This document shows, one piece after another, positions 4,827 to 6,204 of a stretch of 6,204 nucleotides of DNA. A program made the translations under genes and the position numbers. Under the pieces are notes generated by a model. The model worked only from the letters and a program-made list of their open reading frames with translations, was not told the DNA's origin and did no database searches. The DNA is taken from contig SCQA01000280.1 of NCBI GenBank assembly GCA_004298725.1, positions 1-6,204 of the forward strand, read 5' to 3'. Position 1 is the stretch's first letter. Every line of letters starts with the position of its first letter. Origin of the DNA: a bacterium. Its GTDB lineage: Bacteria > Desulfobacterota > GWC2-55-46.

Positions 4827-6204
4827 GCTTTTTTCCGCGAAACTCGCTGAGCCAAAAGACAATGACGACAAGCGCCATAAAGATTATCGTGCCGATTGAA
4901 GTGACCTTCGCGGCGTAGGCTATAGGCGGAGTAAAGGCATCAGCTGATGCATCCTTCATTATTGTAAAGACATGCCAATGTTGCCTGACGGCTGAACGCA
5001 CGTAACCCATAAGGCCCATTAACCACGTAAAAGAGACAGCAATAAGTATAAGCGCGTACTGACTCCTTGCCGGCATATTCCCCCACTCCACCGTCTTTCT
5101 GCCTTTTTCGCCGCTGAAAGCAAAATGCTCGATTACCGCCGAAGCACATATGACTATTAACGTAGTCAACACCTGCGCCACGGACGACGCCACTTTATAC
5201 GCGGTGTCAGTAAAATAACCGTAGTACGCGCCAAGAAATATTATATTAACTACTCCGGCAGAAAAAAGAGCCGCTTGCAGGGCGTTTACCGACGGCGTAA
5301 CGCAAGCGCTCCTTGACGATCTTCTGTATAAAAGGAAAGTAAGGTACGTAAATATTATCATTATATTAACCGCTGTATTCTTCGCGGGCATGAGTCCAAG
5401 CGGGCCGAGTATGGAATGGTACTGCCCGCCGCTTGCCGCCTCCTCGGCGGTAAGCGTCAGCGTATGAGGAGTAAACCAGACAAGAAAAGAAAAAAACAAC
5501 GCGCAAGCGATATATTTTATCCAGCCGCGGTATTTTACAGCGCCCCCTCTCGACATGGCGCACCACAAATAATAATTAGCCGACAAAAAGAGCGCCCCTA
5601 TAAGCACGGCCTGAATTATAAAAAGCCAGCCAAACGCGCCGCCCATAAGCGTTATGCCCATCTGCTGGCTGTATCTGTATATTTCAGCGGTAAGCCAATA
5701 CCCGGCGAACGGCAGAGGCAAAAGCGACGCGATGGAAATAAAACTTGCCGTGTGTCCCATCCAGTCGTAATGCGCCTTTTCATCGCGTGAGCGCGCGCTG
5801 AGGAATTTATACGCCGCGTAAGCCCCTACGATTGACGCGCCGTAGGCAATATTGGCGACAAACCTGTGAAGGTTCATGGCGCTCCAGAGCGGATTATTTA
5901 CAGCCTGCCACACGCCGCCTGTGAGCGCTCCGTATTTGTCAACGCCGGCCGGGGACATCATGAACGTCACCCACGCGTTCGCTATGAACATTATCGCCGT
6001 GCCCGCGAGAGTTAAAATAAACCCGGTGAAAAGATGGAGTTTTTTTGAAAAACCGCCTGTCATGGAATGCCAGCCGTAATAATAAACATAGAGCGCCGCG
6101 CTCTCGACAAAAAACAACGCGACATAAACCAGCATGGTGGGCTTAAAAATATAGACCAAATATTTAAGCACGGCGGGATAAAATACAATAAGGCTTGTAA
6201 GAAA
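4819..6204 (-). CDS. Cytochrome bd-like (CydA-related) membrane subunit, 5' partial
   Basis: A polytopic membrane protein, about 9-10 helices in the visible part. Counting from the GTG at 6171, FFVES (20-24), the YYGWHSM stretch (31-37) and ANAWVTFMMSPAG (64-76) align with CydA FFLES, FFGWDR and ANAWMQNPVG. H102 in NLHRF matches the haem b558 His ligand (H186 in E. coli), and M271 in VNIMII fits the b558 Met ligand (M393). VRQHW (395-399) replaces the CydA GRQPW motif. The frame stays open from 6171 to the window edge. In CydA about 100 residues, with helices I-II and the helix-I haem ligand His19, precede FFLES, so the real start almost certainly lies outside and the GTG is not the start. 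E. coli E107 is kept (E23), but the E99 and E445 positions appear to be V15 and G386. The long Q-loop insertion is not evident. It is likely a quinone-interacting haem b subunit, first in the visible part of the operon. It matches the bd-like proteins known from Nitrospira-type bacteria rather than a true CydA. Confidence 0.8.
   Translation of the reverse strand, partial: FLTSLIVFYPAVLKYLVYIFKPTMLVYVALFFVESAALYVYYYGWHSMTGGFSKKLHLFTGFILTLAGTAIMFIANAWVTFMMSPAGVDKYGALTGGVWQAVNNPLWSAMNLHRFVANIAYGASIVGAYAAYKFLSARSRDEKAHYDWMGHTASFISIASLLPLPFAGYWLTAEIYRYSQQMGITLMGGAFGWLFIIQAVLIGALFLSANYYLWCAMSRGGAVKYRGWIKYIACALFFSFLVWFTPHTLTLTAEEAASGGQYHSILGPLGLMPAKNTAVNIMIIFTYLTFLLYRRSSRSACVTPSVNALQAALFSAGVVNIIFLGAYYGYFTDTAYKVASSVAQVLTTLIVICASAVIEHFAFSGEKGRKTVEWGNMPARSQYALILIAVSFTWLMGLMGYVRSAVRQHWHVFTIMKDASADAFTPPIAYAAKVTSIGTIIFMALVVIVFWLSEFRGKKHE
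4831..4836 (-). promoter_or_regulatory. Weak ribosome binding site deciding the monohaem cytochrome start
   Basis: On the minus strand GGAAAAAAGC immediately precedes the ATG at 4826, inside the end of the bd-like gene. GGAA is a partial Shine-Dalgarno at an acceptable distance and favours this start over the ATG at 4871. Confidence 0.4.

Noticed and set aside
5416..5790. Plus-strand open frame of 124 codons inside the bd-like gene
   Set aside because: Strongly basic, low-quality composition with no recognisable domain, and fully antisense to a well-supported membrane protein. It is a shadow frame.

Overview
This window looks like the start of a metagenomic or draft bacterial contig. Its first 13 bases match the 3' end of a standard Illumina sequencing adapter, so they are probably not genomic. 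The gene content is multihaem c-type cytochromes, a cytochrome bd-like membrane subunit, an ethylbenzene-dehydrogenase-type haem b domain, and a tetrapyrrole-type radical SAM/SPASM enzyme. This suggests an anaerobic or microaerophilic respiratory bacterium, in the style of Nitrospirota, Desulfobacterota or Nitrospinota. That placement rests on family knowledge only, because there is no rRNA or other phylogenetic marker here.

Left half, plus strand (1-1925): three tightly packed genes that are probably co-transcribed. They are the 3' part of a universal stress protein (UspA) fused to a C-terminal PCP_red domain, then a radical SAM/SPASM enzyme that also ends in a PCP_red domain, then a 71-residue two-helix membrane protein. 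The first junction has no gap. The second is an ATGA overlap. PCP_red is the C-terminal domain of the BchB/ChlB subunit of dark protochlorophyllide reductase, and the radical SAM protein resembles the NirJ/AhbC/AhbD haem-biosynthesis group. A tetrapyrrole-related role is therefore a reasonable but unproven guess.

Middle (1926-2093): a convergent intergenic gap holding a perfect 8-bp-arm palindrome and a degraded second copy of it. These could be REP-like units or a terminator.

Right half, minus strand (6204 down to 2094): a respiratory module of three genes. In transcription order they are a cytochrome bd-like (CydA-related) polytopic subunit whose 5' end lies beyond the window, a membrane-anchored monohaem cytochrome c, and a 748-residue membrane protein with three cytochrome c domains fused to an EB_dh haem b domain. 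The genes overlap by 8 bp or sit 9 bp apart. Together they could form a membrane complex passing electrons between the quinone pool and periplasmic haems. By manual alignment, the bd-like subunit keeps the low-spin haem b558 ligands but lacks two acidic residues of the oxygen-reducing haem site. A classical quinol oxidase therefore seems unlikely. No molybdoenzyme, the usual partner of EB_dh domains, is visible. The promoters of both operons lie outside the window.
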